Of a stretch of 64,000 nt of DNA, positions 1 to 11,345 are shown in pieces. Position 1 is the stretch's first letter. Every line of letters begins with the position of its first letter. The notes under the pieces were generated by a model, which was not told the DNA's origin, searched no databases, and saw nothing but the letters and a program-made list of their open reading frames with translations. The translations under genes were made by a program, and so were the position numbers. The DNA comes from Symbiodinium natans. Its lineage: Eukaryota > Sar > Dinophyceae > Suessiales > Symbiodiniaceae. The DNA lies in assembly GCA_905221605.1 (NCBI GenBank), contig CAJNDS010002369.1, positions 355,655 to 419,654 on the forward strand. Reading direction: 5' to 3'.

Positions 1-2892
1 TGGCCTCCTTGTTGTCTCTCCTCTCTCACTTCTCTTTCCCTTCTCTCCACTTGTTTCCTTTTAACTGATAAAACACAAGAAAGGAACTTGTATGATAAGG
101 CAGTGGAAGGGTAAGCAGAGGGTGACTCCTTGCGCGTGGACCTTGCCATACTTCATCATATCCCTCTTTTCGGCCTATCTCTTCTGCTCTTTTCCTTACC
201 CTTCTCCTTTTCATAATTCTTCCTGTTTAGTTTTCTTATTTCGAAAAGAAAGAGGGAAGGGAGAGATAAGGGAGAGGGGATAGATTAAGAAGAGTGCCAT
301 CTTCTTTGTGCCTCTTTTGTCTCTCCCTCTCCTATATTCATCTCTCTTCCATTCTTTTCTTGGCTCTTCCCATTAAAATTGTGTTCCTTTTATCGCTCCT
401 CTCTCCTTCTCTTTCCCTTCTCTTCTCCTGTTCCCCTTTATATGACAAAAACACAAGAAAGGAAGAACAAGAGGGGAATGGAGGCCCTGTTCCTTTCTTC
501 TCCTATTTCAATGGATGGGGAAATTGAGCGGGGTTGGCTCTTTGCCCGTAGACCCTCCCCATGCTTCTGTTCCCAAACGGAAAAGCGAACGGGTTCCTGA
601 AGAGGAGAGAGGGCGCCTGTTTTTTAATTATAGAGGGAAAAGGGAAAGACAAGGAAGGGAGAGATGATAGATAAAGAAGAGTGCCATCCGTTTCCTTGTT
701 TCTTGTCTCTTCTCTTCTTTTCGATACCCTTCCAGAAAATTAAGATGGCCTCCCTGTTGTCTCTCCTCTCTCACTTCACTTTCCCTTCTCTCCTTCTGTT
801 TCCTTTTAACTGATAAAACACAAGAAAGGAACTTGTATGATAAGGCAGTGGAAGGGTATGCAGAGGGTAACTCCTTGCGCGTGGACCTTGCCATACTTCA
901 TCATATCACTCTTTTCGGCCTATCTCTTCTGCTCTTTTCCTTACCCTTCTCCTTTTCATAAATTCTTCCTGTTTAGTTTTCTTATTTCGAAAAGAAAGAG
1001 GGAAGGGAGAGATAAGGGAGAGGGGATAGATTAAGAAGAGTGCCGTCTTCTTTGCACCTTGTTTTGTCTCCCCTCTCCTTTATTCATCTCTCTTCCATTC
1101 TTTTCTTGGCTCTTCCCATTAAAATTGTGTTCCTTTTATCGCTCCTCTCTCCTTTTCTTTCCCTTCTCTTCTCCTGTTCCCCTTTATATGACAAAAACAC
1201 AAGAAAGGAAGAACAGGCCCTTGTCCTGTCTCCTCCTGTTGCAATGAATAAGGAAAAGAGCATAGGAGATAAGGAAGGGAAGTGAAGAGTAAATGGGCGA
1301 TGGAACGGGTGTTCTTTTTGAGAGTTTTCTGCATCTTCAAGGGAGAAAAAAGGACACCCCCCAAGAAGGAAAAGTAACATAAGAGATAGGGAGGAAAATT
1401 GACAAGCTCCTCTCTTTACCTAGTCATTCCCTGTCCTCGCTTCTTATCTGTTGTTTTTCTTATTCGCTTCAAAAAGCAAAATAAGGGAAAGGCGATTTCC
1501 TGAAGAGGAAGAAGGGCACCTATCTGTGAAGAGCAAGATTGGCTTTTTTCTAATTAGGGAGAGACTTGCCCCGCCTGAGCCTCCCTGGCCTGCTTGTTGT
1601 GGCCACATTCCGGTACAGTTGCGCTTCCAGAAAAATGCCATCCTTGTTATCTCTCCTCTCTCACTTCCCTTTCCCTTCTCTCCTTCTGTTTCCTTTTAAC
1701 TGATAAAACACAAGAAAGGAACTTGTATGATAAGGCAGTGGAAGGGTAAGCAGAGGGTGACTCCTTGCGCGTGGACCTTGCCATCTTCATCATACCCCTC
1801 CTATCGGCCTATCCCTTCTGTTCCTTTCCGTCCCCTTCTCCTTCTCATAGTTCTTCCTTTTTGTTTTCTTATTTCGAAAAGAAAAAGGGCAGGGAGAGAT
1901 AAGGGAGAGAGGATAGATAAAGAAGAGTGCCATCTTCTCTGCGCCTTATTTTGTCTCTCCCTCTCCTTTATTCATGTCTCTTCTATTCTTTTCTTGGCTC
2001 TTCCCAGTACAAATGCAATCCTTTTTGTCTCTCCTCTCTCCTTCTCTCTCCCTTCTCTTCTCCTGTTCCCCTTGATATGACAAAAACACAAGAAAGGAAG
2101 AACAAGAGGGGAATGGAGGCCTTGTTCCTTTCTTCTCTTGTTTCAATGGATGGGGAAAGTGAACGGGGTTGGCTCCTTGTCCGTAGACCCTCCCCATGCT
2201 TCAGCAAAGCCCTCCTCTCGCCCTATCGCCTCTGTTCTTTTCCTTCTTCCCAAACGGAAAAAGAAAACGGGTTCCTTTGCATGTTCATTGTTCTTCCTTT
2301 TGTTTTTTTTGAAAGGGAAAAGAACAAGAGAAGAAAGATGAACACGAGCACCATCTTCTCTTAGCCTGATTTTGCACTTCCCTCTTCTGTCTTCATTTCT
2401 CTTCCATTCTTTTCATTGCTCTTCCCGTAAAAATTGCATTCCTTTTGATCTCTCCTCTCTCCTTTCTCTCTCCCTTCCCTTCTCTTGTTCTCCTTTAAAT
2501 CTCAAAAACACACAAAAGGAAGCTTCTTTTCCTTATTGAATGAAAAAGAAAAGGAAGAAAAGAGATAGGGAAAGACACTGAAGAGCTCCACTGCCTATTG
2601 TTTCATTCCCTTTCCTCTCTTTCTATGTGTTGTTTTCCTTGTCGTTCAGAAAGCAAGCAAAATACGGGCAAGGGGGCTTCCTGAAGAGGAGAGAGATCTG
2701 CGAAGAGCAAGAATAGTCTTGTCTTTTGAATTCTAGAGGGAAACGGAAGAGACAAGGAAGGGAGAGATGATAGATAAAGAAGAGTGCCATCCGTCTCCTT
2801 GTTTATTGTCTCTTTTCTTTTTTTCAATACCCTTCCAGAAAATTAAAATGGCCTCCTTGTTGTCTCTCTTCTCTCACTTCTCTTTCCCTTCT
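1..2892. repeat. Higher-order tandem array of pyrimidine-rich monomers
   Basis: Related blocks begin near 2, 747, 1637 and 2850, each opening with a TCTCTCCTCTCTCACTTC-like stretch followed by an AAAACACAAGAAAGGAA box. A second, diverged copy of the same opening lies 370-390 bp inside each block (near 391, 1135 and 2025, and again near 2440), so the base unit is roughly 0.35-0.45 kb and the large units (745, 890 and 1213 bp) are multimers. The last copy stops abruptly at about 2892, where ordinary unique sequence starts. Short open frames in the copies (for example at 92, 837 and 1727, all beginning MIRQWKG) are similar only because the DNA is repeated; no protein function is claimed. Confidence 0.8.
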
Positions 2893-3804
2893 GACGCAGC
2901 CAAACAGCGACTTTTTCACGCAGGCTGAAAAAAGAACACGCATACACAGATAGCAAAGAGAAACAAATAAAAATAGGAATAATCTGAAATTCGCAGTTCG
3001 TAATGGCATGCGGCTAGGCCTAGAACCGCTGGGCATGAGATTTGTGTGCCATATGTAGGCGTAAATATGTATTTTTGTATTACGATATTTATATCCGCTC
3101 TTTTAAAGCAATAAGAAAAACCCAAAGCTAAATAGACCCTAAAGGCGGCGGGCTCATATATATATATATATAATGTATATGTATCGATTTGAGTATGGGA
3201 TAAAGGTAAACAAAGCATTGCGCCAAATAGAACATAAAGGTCCTTGCCACAAAGGAGTTTCGTGTTCCCGGGGCATCGAAGAATGTGCAGATTTCTCGCA
3301 GAGCTGAGGGCAGATGTCATGCAAGTGATTTGTAGTTAGGCCCCAGGCTTTAAGGATCGCCCCCTGAACTGCCTCCAAGTCGCACGAGCTGGTTCTCCGT
3401 AAAGTTGATCCCCAGTTCGGGCACTGGTTTCTGATTATCCCGGCAAAACTGCCGATATTCCTCGTACCTGGCGTGTGCGAAAGTGTGGACTGATTAACAT
3501 GCGCCTACCCGGCTCAACCTTTTCAAGCTTCCGGAACTAAAACGATGGCCACAAACGCCACTCCCGTGTCTCTACAGAAGGGCACGCACGTGTTCTGTAG
3601 CAATGCAGGGAGAGAAGTACTTGTCCATCACGGATTGAACTCTACTTCCTACACTGTCTAAACTGTTTTTTTTGTGAGTTCGCCATCGACTCCATGCCCC
3701 AAACCCACGGCAAAGCCCTGAACACTGAAACCTGGGCGCAAAAGCGGGTGGCTTAGCTGCGCACACACGATTCAGGAGCTCTTCCACGCCTTTCACCTTG
3801 GCCA
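2893..3804. other. Unique segment, no gene named; short AT microsatellite
   Basis: A (TA)n tract lies at about 3156-3172. The stretch 3742-3803 reads on the minus strand as LAKVKGVEELLNRVCAAK, followed by a GTGTGTG donor-like site, and may be an exon, but no acceptor is evident. Nothing else is recognised. Confidence 0.4.
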
Positions 3805-3941
3805 GGTTTAGGGTTTAGGGTTTAGGGTTTAGGTTTAGGGTTTAGGATTTAGGGTTTAGGGTTTAGGGCCTTTTAGGGTTTAGGGTTTAGGGTTTAGGGT
3901 TTAGGGTTTAGGGTTTAGGGTTTAGGGTTTAGGGTTTAGGG
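3805..3941 (+). repeat. Interstitial (TTTAGGG)n array
   Basis: About nineteen TTTAGGG units with a few one-base slips. This is the plant/alga-type telomere repeat, here internal. It is followed after 100 bp of unique DNA by an array of the opposite orientation. Confidence 0.95.
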
Positions 3942-4042
3942 CCAGACTTTGGGGATCCTTGAAATTGGCTCCTTGCTGCGGCGCGTTTCGGCTAGTGGTG
4001 TCCAGGGGATCCGACAAGCCTGGCGTTCCCCAAACCCTTGCA

Positions 4043-4118
4043 ACCCTAAACCCTAAACCCCAAACCCCAAACCCTAAACCCTAACCCTAAACCCTAACCC
4101 TAAACCCCAAACCCTATA
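4043..4118 (-). repeat. Interstitial (CCCTAAA)n array
   Basis: About ten units with CCCCAAA and CCCTAA variants, in the opposite orientation to the array at 3805-3941. Confidence 0.9.
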
Positions 4119-4469
4119 AGCTCTCAACTCCGGGAATGATACCTGCATTTCTGGACTGGCAGTTCCTCGCTTTGTCTATCGGGGCTGAGGTTTAGGGGCT
4201 GTGTGGTTTGTAGGTTTTAGGGTTTAGGGCTGATGGGGTTTGTAGCCCGGGTTTGCAGGCTTTGTAAGGCTTGCAGCGTTCTTGGTTTGTAGGGCTTACA
4301 AGGGGTGGATATCAGTCTTATAAACTATTTTGATAGGCTTCGTGCACTAGCATTTTCAGCTGTCGCATGAACGGCCATCCTCCTTGACTTCCCTGGGGTC
4401 CCTATGTGGTTTAGGGTTTAGGGTTTAGGGTGCAGGTCTGCCGGTCAGATCAACTGGCTGAGCCCTCAC

Positions 4470-4729
4470 CTGCCTAGGTCCATGCACTCACGGGGATAGT
4501 ATGACCGTGGCTTTATGCACTCGAAGTTGATGCCGCAGACCTTGCAGTCCTTGTTCTTGTTTCATCGAGCCTCACCGTTGCAAATCGGTAGCTTCGGGGG
4601 CTCTTCATGATGTTCAAGATGGCTCTTGACGGCATCGGACTCGTCTGCTGTGCGCTGCGCGATGTCCTCCCGCACCCTCGATGCGGGCGCGGCAAGCAGC
4701 ACGATGAGGATGGACAGCAAGCGCACCAT
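4470..4729 (-). pseudogene. Candidate exon of a small secreted Cys-rich protein, with in-frame stop
   Basis: On the minus strand an ATG at 4729 opens MVRLLSILIVLLAAPASRVR, a typical hydrophobic signal peptide, and runs in frame to a TGA at 4562-4564. The same frame continues after that TGA as NKNKDCKVCGINFECIKPR and a further Cys, then ends at a consensus splice donor GGCAG|GTGAGG (4470). The spaced Cys residues and even codon composition suggest a real coding exon that is either broken by the TGA or read differently in the cell. The family is not recognised. The alternative is chance open frame. No acceptor is needed if the ATG is the true start. Confidence 0.35.
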
Positions 4730-4759
4730 GTCCACGATAATCCGTTCTTGTTTTCTCAA

Positions 4760-4868
4760 TAGCCCAGTAACTATATTGCAACAAAGGTAATTGCCCTGTT
4801 TGGGTTGGTTGCTGTACAAGGGAACCTTGGTCCCCCCAAAAAAGGAAAGTGGTGCCAGTGGCCTACCA
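4760..4868. mobile_element. Hairpin element, family 3 (AGCCCAGTAAC / GGCCTACC ends)
   Basis: The segment starts AGCCCAGTAAC and ends with a CCCCAAAAAAGG box plus GTGCCAGTGGCCTACC. The same right-hand half (AAAGGG..GGCACCACTGGGCTACC) recurs near 25580-25612, 28723-28753, 59488-59521 and 60808-60838, and the left half recurs near 14768. The ends are roughly inverted. I read these as copies of one short non-autonomous element. Confidence 0.5.
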
Positions 4869-5233
4869 AGGCTTTAGTGTCAGTGTAGGAAGCTTCCGAG
4901 CACTCGAGGCCCTAAACCCGAAGCCAAACACCGGAGGGTTTGGAGTTAAGGGTTTAGGGATTAGGCTTCAGAGTGACAGCTACAATGGGCTTTCTCAGGG
5001 TTTCGGGTCAACAAAAAACAAAAGTGGCTCAGGGTTTAAGGTTTCGGGTTTAGGGTTTAGGGTTTAGGGTTTTATCCTAAAACATCTAGGCTTGGTGACC
5101 CTGAACCCTAAAGGCCTAAACCCCAAACCCTAGGAGGCCGAAATGGTGTTTGTCCTTGAAAATCCGGAACCCCCTTGAGTGCCGAGGAACAGCGGTCCTG
5201 TATCCTTCCTGACCTGGTTCGAGTCGCTCTACG

Positions 5234-5281
5234 GGTTTAGGGTTTAGGGTTTAGGGTTTAGGGTTTAGGGTTTAGGGTTTC
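5234..5281 (+). repeat. Interstitial (TTTAGGG)n array
   Basis: Seven near-perfect units. Confidence 0.9.
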
Positions 5282-5398
5282 TAAACGTCTTGGTGTTCAG
5301 GGCTTAAGGGACTTTGGGGGTCTCCCTAACGTCCCAGACAAGGGGTTTTTGAGTACGTGCCCTGGCAAAATCCACATGATTTGCTCGGTGCCCTCCTA

Positions 5399-5508
5399 CT
5401 AAACCCTAAACCCTAAACCCTAAACCCTAAACCCTAAACCCTAAACCCTAAACCCTAAACCCTAAACCCTAAACCCCTAAACCCCAAAACCCTAAACCCT
5501 AAACCCTA
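5399..5508 (-). repeat. Interstitial (CCCTAAA)n array
   Basis: About fifteen units, perfect at first and then with CCCCTAAA slips towards 5508. Confidence 0.95.
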
Positions 5509-5940
5509 ATAGACCATGGTGTCGAGAGCGGGCTGGTGGCTTCGCGTTTGGGAAATAAGACACCAAGCCCCGGAACTCAATTCTCAACCCCCGCCAAAAA
5601 AAGAAAAAAAGGTTCCCAGAAATTCCCGAACAGGTTTAGGGTTTAGGGTTTAGGGTTTAGGGTTTAGGGCTTAGACGAGGCCAGGGAGAAGGCCAGCCCT
5701 TGTTTTCGCCAGCCCCCCCAAACAAGACTACAGCCCCTTTACAAACCAAACCCTCTGCAACTACATTATTCGACCCCGTGTCGGAGAGGTTGAATCAATT
5801 AAGGGGGGCCTGGGGGGTGATTTTTGGCAGGTGAACATTATAAGGTTGAGGGGCGTTAAGGCCTTAAGACAGTGGTTTCAGGTAGGGTGCAGGGCTCGGG
5901 TTTACCGCTTCAGGGTGCTGTTCGGGGCCTTGATTTTTTT

Positions 5941-6466
<526 letters not shown>

Positions 6467-6539
6467 TCTTTTTGTCTAATTAGGGACAATACAAATGTGT
6501 GTGATCATGAGGGTCTAAACTAATGTAGAGCAGCTCTAG

Positions 6540-6823
6540 CCCCAACTTGAAACCCTGGCCTCTACTCCTCCAGCTAAACCCTTAGCCCTGAACCACAAAA
6601 CTCTAAACCCCAAGCAACGGCTCTAAACCCCGAACCCCCTAAACCCAAAATCCTAAACCCTGAACCCCTAAAACTCCAAACCCTAAGCCCCTAAAACCCT
6701 GAACTCTAAACCAAAACTCACCCTAGACCCTGTAAACTCCAAACAAAAGCCCCCCCCCCCCCCCCCCTAAACCCTAAACCCTAAACCCTGAACCCTAAAC
6801 CCTAAACCCTAAACCCTAAACCC
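6540..6823 (-). repeat. Degenerate then perfect CCCTAAA array with internal poly-C
   Basis: Decayed units (CCCTGAA, CCCCTAA, CCAAACC) up to about 6745, a C tract of about 16 at 6751-6766, then eight clean CCCTAAA units. The gradient from decayed to clean suggests a younger array re-seeded next to an old one. Confidence 0.85.
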
Positions 6824-6910
6824 TCTCCCACCCGGCCTGCTTAGGCCGTACCCACCCTTTACAAGGGTGCCTGGACCCAGAAGACATCCGGCAGTGACGG
6901 ACACCTTTAC

Positions 6911-7131
6911 TGGATGGACAATGGGTGGAGCCATTGGAGCCCCCGGGGCTCGCCTCGCCTATGGCCAGCTGTCGCTGGGCCACCCAGGCCACAGAGTATC
7001 AGATACTCCCCTTCAAGAGAATACCCTAAACCCACGCGCCAAATCCCGGGACCCTCTATTCGTTGGCCCAAAAATCCTTACCCCTTCCGGAGCCAAAAAC
7101 CGCCGTGCCAGGATGCTGGCCATTTGCGCCC
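6911..7131 (-). CDS. Candidate exons downstream of the KH gene
   Basis: On the minus strand 7082-7131 reads AQMASILARRFLAPEG between a GTCAG acceptor and a GTAAGG donor. The stretch 6911-7005 reads YLILCGLGGPATAGH and onward to a GTAAAG donor, with intron phases that fit the first exon. They could be the next exons of the KH gene at 7633-9471, but no domain supports this. The plus strand of 6860-6960 is also open and contains SDGHLYWMDNGWSHWSP, which looks faintly like a WW domain, so the strand is uncertain. Confidence 0.3.
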
Positions 7132-7507
7132 CTGACCCCCCTGGCCCCCTTCCCGCCTGCCCGCCTGCCCCCCCCCCCTAACCCCTCGCCCCCCTGGTGG
7201 CCCCCCCCCCCCCTGGCCCTTCCCCGGCTTCGTTCTTTGTCTGCACAAAAATGTTTGGTTTCATCGAGATTTGAATCGTTTTCATGGTGGGAATTGAGGG
7301 CGACAGCCCTAAACCCTAAAAGGTAGTGGTTTGGGTGGTGGCCTGTGAAAGCTCACAGCGGGTGGGGAGAAAGAACCCAGCACCGATGAAATTGTTGGAT
7401 TACATTCAAAACAGATGCCTTCGCGTGACATGCCGCCCCCCCACACCCCCTGGGTGTGTAGGGGCGCCATTTACACATGGCACTTTCTGCCGCTGCGCGG
7501 CGAGACG

Positions 7508-7620
7508 CCCTAAACCCTAAACCCTAAACCCTAAACCCTAAACCCTAAACCCTAAACCCTAAACCCTAAACCCTAAACCCTAAACCCTAAAACCTAAACC
7601 CTAACCCCCCCCCCCCCCCC
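7508..7620 (-). repeat. (CCCTAAA)n array ending in poly-C
   Basis: About thirteen CCCTAAA units end in a C tract of about 17 bases. It lies just downstream (minus sense) of the fourth KH exon. Confidence 0.9.
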
Positions 7621-7632
7621 ACCCCGCAGGAC

Positions 7633-9471
7633 CGAACATCTGGGCGCCCAGACTCGTGCACGAGATGCAAAGCTGTAGGGGCTCCGAGCTTTCTTTCTGG
7701 CCGGCTCCCTGGCAAGGTCTGGGGGCTGAGTGTTTCGGGTTTGGGGGGGTTTCGGGTTTAGGGTTTAGGGTTTAGGGTTTAGGAGTTATAGCTCTTCTGC
7801 ACCTTCGAGGTTGAGGAGCGACATGCACCGTGCCATGCGATTTGACATCATCGGTGGCCAAAACCGACTCGAGTTCAGGCCTTCACTCAACTACGGGTCG
7901 GGACCGAAACGCCTTAAAATGGTCAAGAATAAACACCTCCCTAAATCCTAAATCAAAAGCCCCTAAGAACCCGAAAGCCCCCCTCAAAACAGTAAAGCCT
8001 CTAAAGCCTCTAAAAACCTCACAACTCGAACCCTGAACCCTTTACCCTACACCTCTACAAACCCTAAACCCTAAACCCTAAACCCTAAACCCTAAACCCT
8101 AAACCCTAAACCCTAAACCCTAAACCCTAAACCTCCCTAAACAAATCTGGAACCCTGGGCCTCGAAATAGCCAGAACCCACACCACGGAGTCGCAGCTTG
8201 GCTTCCGTCTGCCTGACGATGCCTCAACTGGGGTTTAGGGTTTAGGGTTTAGGGTTTAGGGTTGAGGGTTTAGGGTTTGGGGGTTAGGGTTTAGGGTTTA
8301 GGGTTTAAGGTTCAGGGTTCAGGGTTTAGGGCTCAGGGTTTAGGGCTCAGGGTTTAGGGCTCAGGGTTTCGGGTTTCGGGGTGTAGGGTTTGGCCTTTCG
8401 TCCCATACTCAAATTCCCCAAGAACCGAAGGCAATACAGTGCACCCAGCTTTCCTTCATGGGGCTTGTTTCGCCCGAAGCCCTCTCAGCCCTGCATCATG
8501 AGCCGAACCCTAAACCCTAAACCCTAAACCCTAAAGCCTAAACGCATTCCTCAGCTTCCTGCGTTTCATGTTCGTGCCCTTGGCACCGATGATACGACGC
8601 GCCACCTGCACGCGGCTGAGGGTTCAGGGCACATGGCCTTTCGGGGATGGGCAAGGGGTTAGGTGCAGGTGGCCTTGAGGGAATATGTCAATTCAAAGCC
8701 TTATCCGTAAAAACCCTACAGCCGAAACCGAAAACGCCCTAAACTCACAGGGTTTAGGGTTTAGGGTTTAGGGTTTAGGGTTTAGGGTTTAGAGACCCTA
8801 AGCCCGAAACCCGAAACCCTAAACAGACCCTAAACTCACAGGGTTTAGGGGGGGAAGCCTTCATGGCTTCTCCGTGAATCCTCCATGTCCAAGTGTGGCG
8901 GCCGGTTTCCGGCAGGTGGTTTCAGAGGATGCTTCGAGACGGCTCCCCTAGAACCGACCAAATTAGAGAGAAAAACCAACAAAAACACATGGTTTCCCAA
9001 ACAAAACTACGGATCTTGGCGGCTCAAGTTCATCTGCTTTTTGTTTTCGGAATTGCTGCTGTGCTTTTTGAGGCCTTGCATTGCCCGGTGACGTGTAAAA
9101 AGCATGGTGGGGATGTTACTTTCTTTGGCCTTTTGGGGGGCTCTTGGAGCGTCTCTGTTCCAAATGGCGGCGCTTCCGCCTCGGTTTGGGGTTTGGGGTT
9201 TAGGGTTTACGGGCAGAACTGTCCTCTTCATTCATGTGTCGGCTTGGTGTTTAATCTGGTGGAATTCACTTCTGGATCTTTCCCTTCTCAGGTGAAATGC
9301 TACGATGAAAACTGCTATGGTTAGTCCTGCTGTCATTAGGCTTGCTCTCATTCTTACTACGTACTTTGTTACAATCTTGCGACTAGTGCTGCACATCCGG
9401 CTTCAATCCCCTAGGCCGTCGCCTGGAAGTCTTTGTCGTTCTCGATCCCGATGATGAAGCGGCAAGTGTAC
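7633..9471 (-). CDS. KH-domain RNA-binding protein, four exons (partial)
   Basis: Four minus-strand islands join in frame: 9423-9471 (YTCRFIIGIENDKDFQ), 8563-8605 (VARRIIGAKGTNMKR), 8154-8222 (IVRQTEAKLRLRGVGSGY...) and 7633-7704 (GQKESSEPLQLCISCTS...). Together they spell one KH domain: the GXXG loop is G-A-K-G in exon 2, preceded by the I-I-G strand and followed by the R-L-R-G-x-G-S-G segment. KH domains bind single-stranded RNA or DNA through this loop. Intron phases agree at every junction. Introns 1 and 2 use GC donors (CAG|GCGACG and AAAC|GCAGG) with AG acceptors; intron 3 uses GT. The introns hold TTTAGGG/CCCTAAA arrays. The 5' end and 3' end are missing; exon 4 could stop earlier, at ACGA|GTCTGG. 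The domain call is firm; the exact protein is unknown. Confidence 0.75.
8060..8134 (-). repeat. (CCCTAAA)n array inside KH gene intron
   Basis: About ten clean units, within the intron between KH exons 3 and 4. On the sense (minus) strand of that gene they read TTTAGGG. Confidence 0.9.
8230..8393 (+). repeat. TTTAGGG array with TTCAGGG/CTCAGGG variants
   Basis: Five clean units followed by decayed ones. It starts eight bases from the acceptor of KH exon 3 and so fills the intron between exons 2 and 3. Confidence 0.9.
8750..8792 (+). repeat. Short (TTTAGGG)n array
   Basis: Six units inside the intron between KH exons 1 and 2. The remaining 500 bp of this intron hold no recognised feature. 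Confidence 0.85.
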
Positions 9472-9722
9472 CTTCACAGGTGGGCAGAGTTGCCAACAGT
9501 TGCCATGCGACCCAAATAATTAAAAACAGAACAAAATACATAAATACCTATATCTAAATATGAAAATGTAATACGTGATATTTTCTGACAACACGGGGCT
9601 CAGAGTAGGGGGTTCGGGTTGGGGGCAGGGGGGAGGGGGGGGGGGGGGGGAGGGTTTCGGATCTGGGGTTCAGGGTGAGTATGGGGTTTGGGGGTGCGCT
9701 TCTGGGGCTATTTCTTGTCAAG

Positions 9723-10226
9723 CGTGAGGCTGAAGCCCCAAGTGACAAGCCGGCGAAAATCCCAAGCAGCGAGGGTTCAAGGTTTTGGGATGCTCAAAAC
9801 CCTCAGCATCGGGCATCTTAACCTGCTTTGTGGGGGGCGGGGAGGGCTAAACCCTAAGCCCTAAACCCTAAACCCTAAATCCGAAACTCTAACCCTAAGC
9901 CCTAAGCATTCTTGTGACCCCCCCCCCCCCCACCTTCGGCTACATTTCGGTCCAAGAGCTGGCTTTCCTGGAAGTGGCGACCTTGCCTTGCCAGTGCCGT
10001 GGCCACGAGCCCCCTATAGCGGCCCTAAACCCCTAAAGCCGAAAACTCCTAAACCCCAAACCCTAAACCCCAAAACCCCTGAACCCCTAAACCCCCAAGC
10101 CTCTAAACCCCAAAACCCCAAAACCCCTAAACCCCAAACAGCCACAAAGACTGGATGGAAGGGCACTTCCGCTGGCTCTTTCCCGGAGACTTGTCCGCCT
10201 CCGCGGGAGCTTGCACCCGGTTCATA
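9723..10226 (+). CDS. Candidate plus-strand exons, unknown gene
   Basis: Plus-strand 9723-9781 reads REAEAPSDKPAKIPSSEGS between a GTCAAG acceptor and an AAG|GTTTTG donor. Plus-strand 10150-10226 reads WMEGHFRWLFPGDLSASAG and onward between a CAAAG acceptor and a GTTTAC donor. An intermediate piece near 9968-10000 could bridge the phases. The minus strand of both islands is also open (10150-10226 gives YEPGASSRGGGQVSGKEP), so the strand is not settled. If the plus reading is right, a gene diverges here from the KH gene. No family recognised. Confidence 0.3.
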
Positions 10227-10261
10227 GTTTACGGGCTTTCCCTCAAGGGCCTTTTACCCAT

Positions 10262-10380
10262 AGCTACATCTATATCTATCAGTCTATCTCCCTCTCTCTC
10301 CATATATACATATATACACATAGAGGTAAAGAGAGAGCGAGAGAGAGAGAGAGATAGAGAGAGTGAGAGAGAGAGATAGT
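10262..10380. repeat. TA/TC/GA microsatellite cluster
   Basis: Consecutive (TATC)-like, (TC)n, (ATAT/AC)n and (GA)n tracts; compound microsatellite. Confidence 0.9.
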
Positions 10381-10640
10381 ATCTACTGGGGAGTTCCTAT
10401 ACAGTAGCTTTAATGAGGGCCCAAGTATATTCTCTACACAGGTACATGGACCCCAAGGACTCACAATGCTCCAGGCGCTTCTCAGAAGCTAAATGGGAGA
10501 GGAGGAGGGGACGGGGGGCAGCCTTCTCTTCAATCTTGCTTGAAGAGACTCAGAACTTGAACCAAGAACCGACGAACCTGCAACCATGACCCCTTCAACC
10601 TGAAGCCTCTGACGGATTTCCGTTTTGGGGCTTAGCCCTA

Positions 10641-10735
10641 TATATTATATATTATATATTATATATTATATATTATATATATTATATATATTATATGTAT
10701 TCTATATTATATATATATTATATTATATGTTTCTT
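10641..10735. repeat. AT-rich (TATATAT)n tract
   Basis: About 95 bp of TATATAT units with TTA interruptions, the most AT-rich stretch of the window. Confidence 0.9.
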
Positions 10736-10960
10736 ATTCGGATTACGAAATACTCTTCAACAAGATGCCACATTGGAGCCTGCTGAGGCCAAGCTTCGGC
10801 AAAGCCTAAAGCTACAGACCCGAAGCCCTACACTGCCTGAGCCAGAAACCCACCTAAACTCACCTAAACCCACCTAAACAACCCTAAACCCTAAACCCTA
10901 AACCCTAAACCCTAAACCCCAAACCCCAAACCCCAAACCCCGGAACCCCGAAAGCCCAAG

Positions 10961-11013
10961 CACTGCGGCTGTTGAGGCGACCGCGGAGGAAGCCGGCCCC
11001 GCCCCGGCCGCAG
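10961..11013 (+). CDS. Candidate exon, Ala/Glu-rich
   Basis: The plus strand reads AAVEATAEEAGPAPAA between a CCCAAG acceptor-like site and a GCAG|GTGGCAG donor. The minus strand gives a Pro/Arg-rich frame that looks less like protein. No family recognised. Confidence 0.3.
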
Positions 11014-11345
11014 GTGGCAGGGCCGCACCCTAAGATGGACCAGAGTTGAACTGGGTTTAGGGTTTAGGGTTTAGCCGTTCGGGTGAAAGGATTTTCTTGC
11101 AGCTTTCAACCTCAATGTCCTGAGCATTGTCGACGCGTGGACCCAACCAGCCACCCTCAACCCTAAGCCCTAACCCAAACTCTGAAACTCGAAAACCCCT
11201 AAACGTACATTTCTGTGGGATATATGAATATGGATAGGAATGCTATCAGGAGTTCTCGGGCGTACTACCAATGACCTCACAAGGCCCTCTCAGGTAACCT
11301 ACGAAACAGAGTCGACTCGGTCCTCATAAGGCACCACACCCCCTC

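Noticed and set aside
92..2364. Repeated MIRQWKG-type small frames
   Set aside because: Conserved only as part of the tandem DNA repeat; lengths and reading frames drift between copies.
6860..6960. WW domain on the plus strand
   Set aside because: The second Trp is two residues too close to the Tyr-Trp pair for a WW domain, and the minus-strand reading has better splice sites.
8893..9324. 143-codon plus-strand frame
   Set aside because: It lies within the first KH intron on the opposite strand, has no recognisable domain, and its second half reads through decayed TTTGGGG repeats.
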